DNA of 26,681 bases from Methylocapsa sp. (GCA_003162995.1 PLUZ01000232.1:1-26681); one strand, 5' to 3'; positions 17,306 to 26,681 are shown, counted from the stretch's first letter. Made by a program: numbers and translations. The notes: generated by a model not told the origin, from the letters alone.

Positions 17306-18181
17306 GTGTCCGCGAAATATCCGATCATTTCGGTGACCGGTTCCTCCGGGGCAGGAACGACATCCGTCAAGCGCACCTTCGAACAGATTTTTCGCCGCGA
17401 GCGCATTTACGCAGCCTATATTGAGGGCGATGCCTTCCATCGTTACAATCGCGACGAAATGGCCGCCGTAATGGCCGAGGAGGAGCTAAAGGGCAACCGT
17501 CATTTCAGCCATTTCGGCGCCGACGCCAACCTTCTCGAGGAACTCGAAGCCGTGTTTCGCACCTATAGTGAAACCGGTACCGCCAAGACACGGCATTATG
17601 TCCACGATGACGAAGAGGCCGCGCATTACGGTTGCCCTCCGGGCACCTTTACCGATTGGGAGGCCTTACCCGAAAAAAGCGATCTTCTTTTTTATGAAGG
17701 GCTTCATGGCGCGGTTAAGACCGGCAAGGTGAACATCTCCCAATATCCCGACCTTAAGATAGGCGTCGTCCCTGTGATCAACCTTGAATGGATTCAGAAA
17801 ATCCATCGAGACTGTTCGGCTCGCGGCTATACGACGGAAGAAGTCATGGACACGATGTTGCGGCGAATGCCCGATTATGTCCATTATATCTGTCCTCAAT
17901 TCACCGAAACGGACATCAATTTCCAGCGGGTTCCGACGGTCGATACCTCAAATCCTTTCACTGCGCGCTGGATCCCTACTGCGGATGAATCAATGGTCAT
18001 TATCCGGTTCGCTAGACCACGCGGCATCGATTTTCCTTATCTCCATTCGATGATCCGTGACAGCTTCATGTCGCGCGCCAATTCGATCGTCATTCCGGGC
18101 AACAAACTCGATCTTGCGATGCAGTTGATTTTAACTCCATTCGTTCTTCAGGTCGTCGAGCGGCGGCGGCGAGCGGGCTGA
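17306..18181 (+). CDS. cbbP: Phosphoribulokinase
   Basis: CbbP phosphorylates ribulose 5-phosphate with ATP to make the RuBisCO substrate. The 291 residues match the bacterial octameric class. The P-loop is GSSGAGTTSVKRTF (residues 12-25), followed by YIEGDAFHRYNRDEM and HFSHFGADANLL, both classic for bacterial PRK. LFYEGLHGAV holds the Walker-B-like acidic residue. The start is a GTG at 17306 with AGAGG five bases upstream. The sequence GAGGCTGAA occurs twice in the 29-base gap after cbbF, so a small duplication may have created the ribosome binding site. A 236-base gap follows before cbbA, much larger than elsewhere in the operon. Confidence 0.96.
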   Translation: MSAKYPIISVTGSSGAGTTSVKRTFEQIFRRERIYAAYIEGDAFHRYNRDEMAAVMAEEELKGNRHFSHFGADANLLEELEAVFRTYSETGTAKTRHYVHDDEEAAHYGCPPGTFTDWEALPEKSDLLFYEGLHGAVKTGKVNISQYPDLKIGVVPVINLEWIQKIHRDCSARGYTTEEVMDTMLRRMPDYVHYICPQFTETDINFQRVPTVDTSNPFTARWIPTADESMVIIRFARPRGIDFPYLHSMIRDSFMSRANSIVIPGNKLDLAMQLILTPFVLQVVERRRRAG

Positions 18182-18417
18182 CATAACAAAAAAGTCATGA
18201 AATTGTTCACCTAAAGTATTGAAAACTGTGGGAAGAAGCCAAGGGTTCTTGCCGGGAAGCGACACAGGCGCCGGCCCTTGCGGCACGGTTCATGGTTTTA
18301 TCGGCAGGGGATTCGGCTTAAATTATGCATGATCACTTAAACTCTATCGGACGGCCGGACACCCGGGATTAGATTACCTTCAGCCACCAATCCGCAATCA
18401 GTGACGGAGTATCATCC
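18182..18417 (+). other. Large intra-operon gap with an imperfect hairpin, where cbbT is expected
   Basis: In many rhizobial operons cbbT (transketolase) lies between cbbP and cbbA. Here there are only 236 non-coding bases. CAAGGG at 18240-18245 can pair with CCCTTG at 18275-18280, and CCGG at 18252-18255 with CCGG at 18271-18274, forming a bulged stem. No U-run follows. It could be a processing or attenuation site, or the scar of gene loss. No remnant of transketolase could be read. Confidence 0.4.
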
Positions 18418-20990
<2,573 letters not shown>

Positions 20991-21085
20991 CGCATATTCT
21001 TATTGGGTAAGATCATGCGAGAAAGAAAACTGATCGAGACCTTGAGCAATCACATTTGAAGCAATCTCGGTCTAAGGGAACAACA

Positions 21086-21505
21086 ATGCGCATCACGCAA
21101 GGCTGCTTTTCGTTTCTTCCCGATCTCACTGACGATCAAATCCGTGCGCAAGTCCAATATTGCATCGACAAGGGATTCGCGGTGAATATCGAATTCACCG
21201 ACGATCCGCATCCCCGCAACACATTTTGGGAGATGTGGGACCTCCCGATGTTCGACATCAAGGACACGGGCGCTGTCATGCTCGAACTTGCCGCATGCCG
21301 TAAAGCTCATGCCGGCCGCTCTTATATCCGGATCTCGGGGTTTGATTCATCGCCAGGCTGGGAGAGCGTGCGTATTTCCTTCCTGGTTCATCGTCCAAGC
21401 GAAGAGCCAGGTTTCCGGCTCAATCGTCAGGAAGGCCCCGGCCGCACGATGCGCTACACGACCGAGGCCTATTCCGCCGGCCGGCCAGAAGGGGAGCGGT
21501 ACTAA
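21086..21505 (+). CDS. cbbS: RuBisCO small subunit, form IC
   Basis: The small subunit caps the large-subunit octamer. The ATG at 21086 is chosen for the AAGGGA seven bases upstream and because MRITQGCFSFLPDLTDDQI is the usual red-type N-terminus; an upstream in-frame ATG at 21056 would add ten basic residues. At 139 residues it carries the C-terminal extension (EPGFRLNRQEGPGRTMRYTT) that forms the beta-hairpin lining the central pore in red-type enzymes. The PHPRNTFWEMWDLPMFD block is conserved. About 95 bases separate it from cbbL. After its stop, a short direct repeat of CGTAGTCTT lies at 21515 and 21527, before cbbX. Confidence 0.96.
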   Translation: MRITQGCFSFLPDLTDDQIRAQVQYCIDKGFAVNIEFTDDPHPRNTFWEMWDLPMFDIKDTGAVMLELAACRKAHAGRSYIRISGFDSSPGWESVRISFLVHRPSEEPGFRLNRQEGPGRTMRYTTEAYSAGRPEGERY

Positions 21506-21608
21506 CCCAGTTTGCGCGTAGTCTTGTACGTAGTCTTACGTGCGGCGGGCCGGCATACCCGAACCGGCTACACCATCGCGCCTGCGGCTTTTGAGCGGAG
21601 GCCCAAGC

Positions 21609-21959
21609 ATGGAAAAGAGCGAAATCGTGACAGGCTCTCTGGCCGCCGCGCTGCCGGACTCCATCAATCTGCGCCGCGAACTCTCCGAGACCCACGCCGA
21701 AGACGTGCTAGAAGAACTCGAGCGCGAGCTTGTCGGCCTTGCCCCGGTGAAAGCACGCATAAAGCAGATCGTTGCGCTTCTCGCGGTTGCACGGTCGATC
21801 CGCAATGCGCTTGACAGAGCGAGGCTGCGCCACGCCAATCGGCATTTCGAACAGGCAGGCCCCGTCTCGCGCGACGATCTTATGACGATCGACGCGCCGG
21901 ACGTTCTGACGAGCCGCGTCTTCGACTTGGATCAGGCAAACGAAGGGCCGAATAAATGA
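21609..21959 (+). CDS. CbbX remnant with the AAA+ core deleted in frame
   Basis: Intact CbbX (about 300 residues) is the AAA+ activase of red-type RuBisCO. This 116-residue product keeps only its two ends. Residues 32-58 ([20 protein letters not shown], then KQIVALL) match the N-terminal segment before the ATPase. Residues 61-105 ([20 protein letters not shown], then [20 protein letters not shown]) match the C-terminal segment. The junction lies at about 21783-21794. Everything between is missing: Walker A, Walker B, the sensors and the pore loops, roughly 190 codons. The frame is intact, GGAGG precedes the ATG by seven bases, and the stop overlaps the cbbE start (ATGA). It cannot hydrolyse ATP. 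It may be a leftover kept open by coupling to cbbE, or a retained small RuBisCO- or CbbX-binding protein. Confidence 0.85.
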   Translation: MEKSEIVTGSLAAALPDSINLRRELSETHAEDVLEELERELVGLAPVKARIKQIVALLAVARSIRNALDRARLRHANRHFEQAGPVSRDDLMTIDAPDVLTSRVFDLDQANEGPNK

Positions 21960-22639
21960 CACCTCTGGTCATCGCTCCATCCATTCTTTCCGCCGATTTC
22001 GCCAAGCTCGGCGAGGAAGTTGTAGCTGTTGCAAATGCCGGCGCCGACTGGATTCACATCGATGTCATGGATGGCCATTTCGTCCCGAACATCACGATCG
22101 GGCCAGCGATGGTGCGCGCCCTGCGTCCATTTGCGAAAATCCCTTTTGACGTGCATCTCATGATCGCCCCTTGCGATCCCTATCTTGCCGGCTTCGCGGA
22201 AGCCGGGGCGGATTCGATTTCGGTGCATGTCGAGGCCGGGCCGCATCTTCACCGTTCATTGCAGGCGATCCGTGCGCTTGGTAAAAAAGCTGGCGCCGTT
22301 CTCAATCCGGCGACCCCGGTGTCGAGCGTCCAAAATGTTCTTGATCTCGTCGATCTGGTGCTGGTCATGTCGGTCAATCCAGGCTTCGGCGGTCAGGCCT
22401 TCATCGCCACGGCCGTGGAGAAGGTCGCGGAACTGAAGGCGATGATCGGCTGCCGTGACATACGTATTGAGGTCGATGGCGGAATCACGCCGGAAACCGC
22501 CAGCCTCGTCGCGGCAGCAGGCGCCGATACGCTCGTCGCGGGCTCCGCCATCTTCAAGGGTGGTCCCACCCAGTACGCGTCGAACATTGTGGCGATCCGC
22601 GCGGCCGCCGCGGGACAGCGTGGCCGCGACGCCGCGTAA
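21956..22639 (+). CDS. cbbE: Ribulose-phosphate 3-epimerase
   Basis: It interconverts ribulose 5-phosphate and xylulose 5-phosphate in the Calvin and pentose phosphate cycles. The 227 residues form the expected TIM barrel. Motifs are [15 protein letters not shown], then [13 protein letters not shown] (metal histidine and catalytic aspartate), then FDVHLMI, then [14 protein letters not shown], then [10 protein letters not shown] with the second catalytic aspartate. The start codon overlaps the stop of the shortened cbbX by four bases, so its translation may depend on ribosomes finishing that frame. It is the last gene of the operon. A parS site lies 54 bases after its stop. It could equally be called rpe; cbbE fits the context. 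Confidence 0.95.
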   Translation: MTPLVIAPSILSADFAKLGEEVVAVANAGADWIHIDVMDGHFVPNITIGPAMVRALRPFAKIPFDVHLMIAPCDPYLAGFAEAGADSISVHVEAGPHLHRSLQAIRALGKKAGAVLNPATPVSSVQNVLDLVDLVLVMSVNPGFGGQAFIATAVEKVAELKAMIGCRDIRIEVDGGITPETASLVAAAGADTLVAGSAIFKGGPTQYASNIVAIRAAAAGQRGRDAA

Positions 22640-23120
22640 GCCCATTTTGGTTCGGGTAGACCCACGCCGTTTAAGGCGCAATCGGACAAAAACGTTTCAC
22701 GTGAAACACTTTGGTACGATTGCTTTGGGTCAAAAATACTGCTGCGAGGCGAGGCGATATACGAAACGAAGGCCCGCCTGTTGAATCAGACAGAAGGTAG
22801 GCGGCCGGCACGCCAAACCGTTTGTTCGGCAAGGCTGGTTCGTATTGCTCTCCAGTGCTGCCTCACTGACAGGCTAAAGCGTTGCAACTATATGAACAAC
22901 GCAAAGGCTATCATACCTATCAAACTGGGATCCTTTGAGTTTCCGTAGCAAGAAGCGGCAATTTCTGTCAGAAATTTACCAATTCTGTTCTGGAAATAGC
23001 TTTGCTGTACAACAATTAGGTTTCCAAATGTGGGTTTCAACCTATCTCGTTTTTTGAAAATCTTTTTCTGGTCACAATCTGAATATATCTGCCCCACATC
23101 GTTCACAAAAAAGGGTAGAT
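22640..23120. other. Intergenic region between cbbE and the RlpA-like gene
   Basis: This stretch of 481 bases holds the parS site at 22693-22708 near its left end. The right part (about 22880-23120) is clearly more AT-rich than its surroundings and probably contains the promoter of the RlpA-like gene. An 82-codon minus-strand frame (22888-23136) in the AT-rich part has no ribosome binding site or recognisable domain and overlaps the next gene start. No terminator with a U-run was identified after cbbE. Confidence 0.4.
22693..22708. promoter_or_regulatory. parS: parS centromere site (ParB binding)
   Basis: CGTTTCACGTGAAACA matches the bacterial chromosomal parS consensus TGTTTCACGTGAAACA at 15 of 16 positions and contains the perfect 14-base palindrome GTTTCACGTGAAAC. 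ParB loads at such sites and spreads to organise and segregate the origin region. parS sites normally lie close to the replication origin, and rpsA, which is origin-proximal in several alphaproteobacteria, is 3.5 kb away. The site is intergenic, so the match is not forced by coding constraints. Confidence 0.8.
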
Positions 23121-23504
23121 GTGTTGAGAGTAACAAGTGTAATAGCTATTATATACGCGTTTATGTCACTATTCTCCACTGCTTCTTACGCCAGTCCTCG
23201 CGAAGGCTATTTCCTCAAAGCCTCATTCTATTCGTCAGGCAGCCGGACGGCATCAGGGGAGCATTTCAATCAACATGGTTTTACTGCTGCTAGCAGAACC
23301 CTGCCATTTGGCACGCGGCTTTGTGTAACCAATCCCGCGACGGGTCGCTCCGTGGTCGTGCGCATTAACGATCGAGGCCCTTTCGTACGGGGCCGTGATC
23401 TCGACCTGGCGCGGGGAGCTGCGGTCGCACTGGGGATGATTGAACGGGGTACGGCAACCCTGAAGATTGTTCGGCTCAGCCGGTCAGCTTCTATCAGCCT
23501 CTAA
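23121..23504 (+). CDS. RlpA-like double-psi beta-barrel protein
   Basis: This secreted 127-residue protein has a signal peptide (about residues 1-24, ending ASYA-S). Its single RlpA-like domain carries ASFYSSGSRTASGEHFNQ, then FTAASRTLPFGTRLCVTNP, then VVRINDRGPFVRGRDLDLA with D84 in NDRGP. RlpA proteins are septal lytic transglycosylases or related wall proteins acting on denuded glycan strands. The conserved aspartate and H-x-x-x-T/A-A-A-S region suggest a functional fold. The C-terminal SPOR domain of classical RlpA is absent. The start is a GTG at 23121 with AAGGG six bases upstream. It is transcribed alone, next to the convergent toxin module. Confidence 0.9.
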   Translation: MLRVTSVIAIIYAFMSLFSTASYASPREGYFLKASFYSSGSRTASGEHFNQHGFTAASRTLPFGTRLCVTNPATGRSVVVRINDRGPFVRGRDLDLARGAAVALGMIERGTATLKIVRLSRSASISL

Positions 23505-23550
23505 GAACCTTTAGATCATTCGCCACGGCATTCGCTGGCCGGGGAAATCA

Positions 23551-23622
23551 TCAGATTGAGCCCGGCCCCATGGCCTTGATCATTGTCCCGTCGCTCTCGC
23601 GGCAAGCGTCGAAGACGCGGGC
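23551..23622 (-). pseudogene. Orphan fragment of a second Tox-REase-5 nuclease domain
   Basis: Directly after the immunity gene, in the same direction, a 23-residue frame ending in a stop reads ARVFDACRESDGTMIKAMGP and onward. It aligns with RVAFDDCRENDGTMIEAKGP of the intact toxin (residues 399-418), the catalytic strand of the nuclease fold. Only this catalytic segment is left, with no start and no downstream helix. The central lysine of the E-x-K motif is changed (MIKAMG for MIEAKG). It fits a decayed orphan cassette left by toxin-module turnover. Confidence 0.7.
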
Positions 23623-23638
23623 GCGCGCTTGGCTCAGG

Positions 23639-24379
23639 TCAGCCGCGCGCCCGCTCGGCCCAGGGGAGAGCGTTGAGGGGCGCGATCGCCGCTGCGATAC
23701 TTCGCGCGGCGGCCATATGGGCGGGGTTTTCGATATCAAAAGTCTCCTGCGTCGCCGACATCAGCAAGCCGCCATTGGGCAGATGCTCGACAATCACCGG
23801 CGCGGGCGGCGGCGTCACAAGCGAAGCAAGCCAAGGGCAAAGATATTGGATCCAGGTCTGGTGGAAGTAGATGCCGCCGGGAACCGAGGCAATTAGGAGA
23901 TCGGGATAAGACTTTGCACAAACCGGCTCCCAAGCCTCCACCATCGCGAGAAGGGCAGGCTTGAAAATCCTATAAGTAGCGATCGCTGAGTCGGGACTAA
24001 CACTTAAATTCGTGGAGAAAGTGATATCGTTTGGAAAAGGCCACGGATAGGTCGAGCCGGCGTGAACGCTCACTTCGAATGTACAGTTGCGCGGTTGGTC
24101 TCTCGTGAAAGCACTGAACCAATATCCGTTGATTGAGTCTGGCTCGCCCCAATCATCCTTGGTAAGGCCCGCGGCCACTTCCTCCGCGAAATGGTCGCGC
24201 ACGGTTTCAAACTTTTTGGGCCGTTTGGAGCCGCAGGTCCAAAGGGCGAAAACGGAATCAATCTCTTGCAGGCGATCAATCGTCCGCACGAAGCGGGCGG
24301 CGAGTGCATCAGGCGTTTCCGCCCGGCGCTCCCAATGGGCCTGAATGCTGAAACCCTGGTCGAACACTGATGTCATCAT
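23639..24379 (-). CDS. Immunity protein, Imm52 type, partner of the Tox-REase-5 toxin
   Basis: It should bind and neutralise the nuclease domain of the upstream toxin. At 246 residues, its N-terminal pattern GFSIQAHWERRAETPDALAA followed by RFVRTIDRLQEIDSVFALW matches what I know of Imm52: an aromatic strand, an R-x-E-[ST] turn, then a helix with L-x-x-L/I-x-x-x-D. The mid-C-terminal LLAMVEAWEPVCAKSY is also typical. Imm52 is documented as a partner of Tox-REase-5, which is what the neighbour carries. There is no signal peptide, so it is cytosolic, fitting self-protection. GGAGG lies four bases before the first ATG. The start overlaps the toxin stop (ATGA), so the pair is translationally coupled. 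Confidence 0.8.
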   Translation of the reverse strand: MMTSVFDQGFSIQAHWERRAETPDALAARFVRTIDRLQEIDSVFALWTCGSKRPKKFETVRDHFAEEVAAGLTKDDWGEPDSINGYWFSAFTRDQPRNCTFEVSVHAGSTYPWPFPNDITFSTNLSVSPDSAIATYRIFKPALLAMVEAWEPVCAKSYPDLLIASVPGGIYFHQTWIQYLCPWLASLVTPPPAPVIVEHLPNGGLLMSATQETFDIENPAHMAAARSIAAAIAPLNALPWAERARG

Positions 24380-25848
24380 GGTGCCTCCGCTGGCACGGTA
24401 TGTATGACGACGCGTCCTCTCAAATAGTTACTTTGGTCGAAAAGCTTACGCGCCCTATCCGCCGCTGCCTCCTCCGCGAAATACCATTCAATCGCGCGGC
24501 CGCCGCTTGCTTGCCTCTGCCGCGTGGCCTGCTCGATCCAATCCGCACGAATGTTTGGACCTACGATATTGTTCTCCAATTTATTCGCGTAGCCCGGTCC
24601 CTTGGCCTCGATCATAGTCCCGTCATTCTCCCGGCAATCGTCGAAAGCAACGCGCCCTCCCGTCACAGGATTGGTCAGGCTGACCGCCAACCCAGGCGGT
24701 AAGGGCCGCTGCGGATTATTCAAGGCGCTGATCTGCGCCTGATATTTTATGGCCCGTTCCGAGGCGCCATGCGGCACATCAGGCCCAGGGTCGGGGCAAA
24801 GCTTAGGGGTCTCCTCCTCTGCCCCCGCTTGTGCCGCCGCGGCCGTGGCCGGGTTGCTGATCCTCGCCGAGTCTGTTGGCGCGGCCATGCTTTCGAGCGT
24901 TTCAGCATCGAACACGATGCTGCCGCCAACATCGCGGGCGACTGGAATTCCGGTCCTGGTTTCGTAGAAAACACCATCCTGGCCGAGCCGCGCGAGGGCT
25001 ACGGCTTCGCCGCCAGCCGCGCCCTGCCGCGTAAGGCGCAACGTGCCCTCGTCGTGATTGATCGCATAGTGAAGGTCCGGATCGCCGGGAACCACGCCCT
25101 CCGACGTCACGCCGGGATTGGGCGAGGGAACGAAAATCGTGCCGAGAACCGCGCCCACGCCACCAATGGCAGCGCCGAGCTCGCCCAATCCGGCGAGAAA
25201 TTTTGGACTTGCCTCCGAGAACAAATCCCCGGCCAGGGTTCCCGCCTTGGCCCATACGCCCGCCGCCACTGGAACGGCAGGCGGGTTCGCAGCCCCTGGG
25301 ACTGTCTGGCTGCCGCCGCCGCCTGAACCGTCCGAGGTCCATTGGCCGCTCGCGCGTCCGCTGCCCGCCGGGACACGTGCTTGCCCTTGATCATATTTCA
25401 GGAGCGAGAGAAGCGCGGACCGCGATCCTTGCGCCTTCATCACTTCGGCGGGCATCACGCCACAGTCAAGGCATTCCTCGGCAAGAAGCAGCCGAAGCAT
25501 CCGCTCTTCGCCTTCGAAGAGCGGCAGAAGGGCAAACGCAAGATGGATATGCGCGAGCGCCTTCTCCCCCTCGTTCCATAGCTCCGCCGCCCGGCGCATC
25601 TTTTCCAGAACATAAGTCTCGGCGGGCCGACCAAGGGCCGCGGCCGGCAATGCCCTGACGCGCGTCTCGTCGCCGAGCGCAAGACGCGGGCGGCCGCGCC
25701 CGTCCAAGTCCATTTTGGCGAGCACGGTTCCCGCGCCGAGTGTGAAACCAAGATCGGTAATTTCAAGCCGCGAATACAGGCAACTGTCACTTGCACGCCT
25801 CTCGAAGCGCCGAAAAGGTCCCGGCTCTGGATCCACCAAAAACTCCAT
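24376..25848 (-). CDS. Polymorphic toxin with C-terminal Tox-REase-5 nuclease domain
   Basis: This is a 490-residue protein with three parts. Residues 1-150 form an uncharacterised helical domain (ELWNEGEKALAHIHLAFALL, then EECLDCGVMPAEVMKAQG). Residues 150-175 are KYDQGQARVPAGSGRASGQW, a motif I associate with phage head/MuF-linked and other effector proteins. Residues 215-240 are a Gly-rich hydrophobic segment. The C-terminal domain (about 370-487) fits Tox-REase-5, a restriction-endonuclease fold: D409-G-T-M-I-E414-A-K416 is the catalytic D...ExK, followed by QATRQRQASGG and IEWYFAEE. It should cut nucleic acid in target cells. There is no signal peptide or recognisable secretion motif (no PAAR, LXG or VgrG), so the delivery route is unknown. 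No strong ribosome binding site precedes the ATG. It overlaps the immunity gene by four bases. Confidence 0.82.
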   Translation of the reverse strand: MEFLVDPEPGPFRRFERRASDSCLYSRLEITDLGFTLGAGTVLAKMDLDGRGRPRLALGDETRVRALPAAALGRPAETYVLEKMRRAAELWNEGEKALAHIHLAFALLPLFEGEERMLRLLLAEECLDCGVMPAEVMKAQGSRSALLSLLKYDQGQARVPAGSGRASGQWTSDGSGGGGSQTVPGAANPPAVPVAAGVWAKAGTLAGDLFSEASPKFLAGLGELGAAIGGVGAVLGTIFVPSPNPGVTSEGVVPGDPDLHYAINHDEGTLRLTRQGAAGGEAVALARLGQDGVFYETRTGIPVARDVGGSIVFDAETLESMAAPTDSARISNPATAAAAQAGAEEETPKLCPDPGPDVPHGASERAIKYQAQISALNNPQRPLPPGLAVSLTNPVTGGRVAFDDCRENDGTMIEAKGPGYANKLENNIVGPNIRADWIEQATRQRQASGGRAIEWYFAEEAAADRARKLFDQSNYLRGRVVIHTVPAEAP

Positions 25849-26230
25849 TCATTGCGTGAAAATCATCGTAAAATAGCTTAAGAGGAAAGCGCGAAACCGC
25901 CTAATTCAAGCCATGAACATTCTTGCGCCAGGGAACGGTGCGATTGCGGTGACCGCCGAAGACGACGCGCGCGCCCGGAGCCCGCTCGCAATGGAACTCC
26001 GGGCTTCCCCGGACAATCTTGGCTTGTGCGGCTGACAAAACCCTTCGGCCCCTTGCCGCCAAGCCTGCCACTTGCTACATAACCCGCTTAAACCATGCTT
26101 CTTTCCGCCGTCCTCGCGCCGGCCCGCTTTCGAGCGGTGGTTTGTCGCACTGCGGCAAACGTTGGCGGACAGAAGCGCCACCAACCCAAAACCCCGGCGC
26201 TGCCCGCATTCGGGCAACTCAGGAGAACAA
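25849..26230 (+). promoter_or_regulatory. rpsA upstream region with a structured leader
   Basis: These 382 bases lie between the divergent toxin gene and rpsA. Three hairpins crowd the last 90 bases. At 26140-26160 there is a nine-pair stem with a three-base loop and one G-U pair. At 26161-26185 there is an imperfect stem (GTTGG/CCAAC ends). At 26201-26216 TGCCCG-CATT-CGGGCA ends five bases before the AGGAG of rpsA. S1 autoregulates rpsA through leader structure in enterobacteria, so a similar role is possible here. A 40-codon frame at 25913-26035 is open but unsupported. Promoter elements could not be fixed. Confidence 0.45.
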
Positions 26231-26681
26231 ATGGCATCCACCAACACCTACGCGCCGTCGCGCGAGGATTTTGCCGCGCTTCTCGACGAAAGCTATGGCG
26301 AAAACGAAGCTTTCGAGGGGTCGGTCATCAAGGGCCGTGTCGTCGCGATCGAAAAAGACGTTGCCGTCATCGATCTCGGTCTGAAGACCGAAGGCCGCGT
26401 CCCGCTCAAGGAATTTCAAGGGCCCGGCCGCGAAGGCAAGCTGGTCGTCGGCGATGAGGTCGAGGTCTATCTTGAGCGGATTGAGAACGCGCTCGGCGAG
26501 GCGGTCATCTCGCGCGACAAGGCGCGGCGTGAGGAAAGCTGGGTCAAGCTCGAAAAAGCTTTCGAGAAACAGGAAAAGGTTGAAGGGATCATCTTCAATC
26601 AGGTCAAGGGCGGTTTCACAGTCGATCTCGACGGCGCCGTCGCGTTTCTGCCGCGCAGCCAGGTCGATATCCGTCCGATCC
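26231..26681 (+). CDS. rpsA: 30S ribosomal protein S1, N-terminal part (runs off the right edge)
   Basis: S1 binds mRNA and delivers it to the 30S subunit. The visible 150 residues start MASTNTYAPSREDFAALLDE and contain the first S1/OB-fold repeat (GSVIKGRVVAIEKDVAVIDL, GLKTEGRVPLKEF) and the beginning of the second (VEGIIFNQVKGGFTVDL, GAVAFLPRSQVD). The SRDKARREESW linker is typical of the family. AGGAG lies five bases upstream of the ATG. In most alphaproteobacteria aroA and cmk precede rpsA; here the divergent toxin module occupies that place. The remaining repeats lie beyond the window. Confidence 0.96.
   Translation, partial: MASTNTYAPSREDFAALLDESYGENEAFEGSVIKGRVVAIEKDVAVIDLGLKTEGRVPLKEFQGPGREGKLVVGDEVEVYLERIENALGEAVISRDKARREESWVKLEKAFEKQEKVEGIIFNQVKGGFTVDLDGAVAFLPRSQVDIRPI

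Noticed and set aside
22888..23136. 82-codon minus-strand open frame in an AT-rich gap
   Set aside because: It overlaps the start of the RlpA-like gene, has no ribosome binding site, and is probably a by-product of AT-rich promoter DNA.
25913..26035. 40-codon plus-strand open frame before rpsA
   Set aside because: No ribosome binding site and no match to cmk or any other known upstream neighbour.

Overview
The window looks like a chromosomal segment of a hyphomicrobial (rhizobial-type) alphaproteobacterium, most plausibly a Beijerinckiaceae/Methylocystaceae-like autotroph or methylotroph. The grounds are a red-type (form IC) RuBisCO operon in the order cbbF-P-A-L-S-X-E, a divergent alphaproteobacterial flagellar export operon with a CheL-type rod-binding protein, HrcA, and ribosomal protein S1. 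The taxonomic placement is inference from gene content. A near-perfect ParB-binding parS site 3.5 kb from rpsA suggests an origin-proximal position.

Layout. 1-1455: a phage portal-type gene running off the left edge and a secreted lytic transglycosylase, both on the minus strand. 1850-4624 (minus): a 924-residue TPR protein with a glycosyltransferase-like C-terminal half and a terminal DUF6165-like domain. 5327-5725: an orphan receiver-domain response regulator. 6244-7380 (minus): hrcA, without grpE. 7609-13834 (plus): a flagellar operon with flhA, fliR, a FliJ-like coiled-coil protein, a FlgJ/CheL rod-binding protein, a FlgN-like chaperone, a FliL-like anchored protein and two unrecognised membrane proteins. 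13835-16217: gene-poor and partly decayed, with a methyltransferase that has lost its start and a small secreted four-cysteine protein. 16218-22639: the Calvin-cycle operon. 22640-23120: parS. 23121-23504: an RlpA-like protein. 23551-25848 (minus): a polymorphic toxin (Tox-REase-5) with its Imm52-type immunity gene and an orphan toxin scrap. 26231 to the right edge: rpsA behind a structured leader.

How it works together. CbbF, CbbP, CbbA, CbbL, CbbS and CbbE supply bisphosphatase, phosphoribulokinase, aldolase, RuBisCO and pentose epimerase. Transketolase (cbbT) and the regulator cbbR are absent from the locus. The most striking point is cbbX. The RuBisCO activase gene keeps its strong ribosome binding site, its N-terminal piece, its C-terminal piece and its ATGA coupling to cbbE, but the whole AAA+ ATPase core has been removed in frame, leaving 116 residues. 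The toxin module is a second active spot. An intact toxin/immunity pair, overlapping by ATGA, is followed by a fragment of a second toxin nuclease domain, as expected of cassette-shuffling polymorphic toxins.
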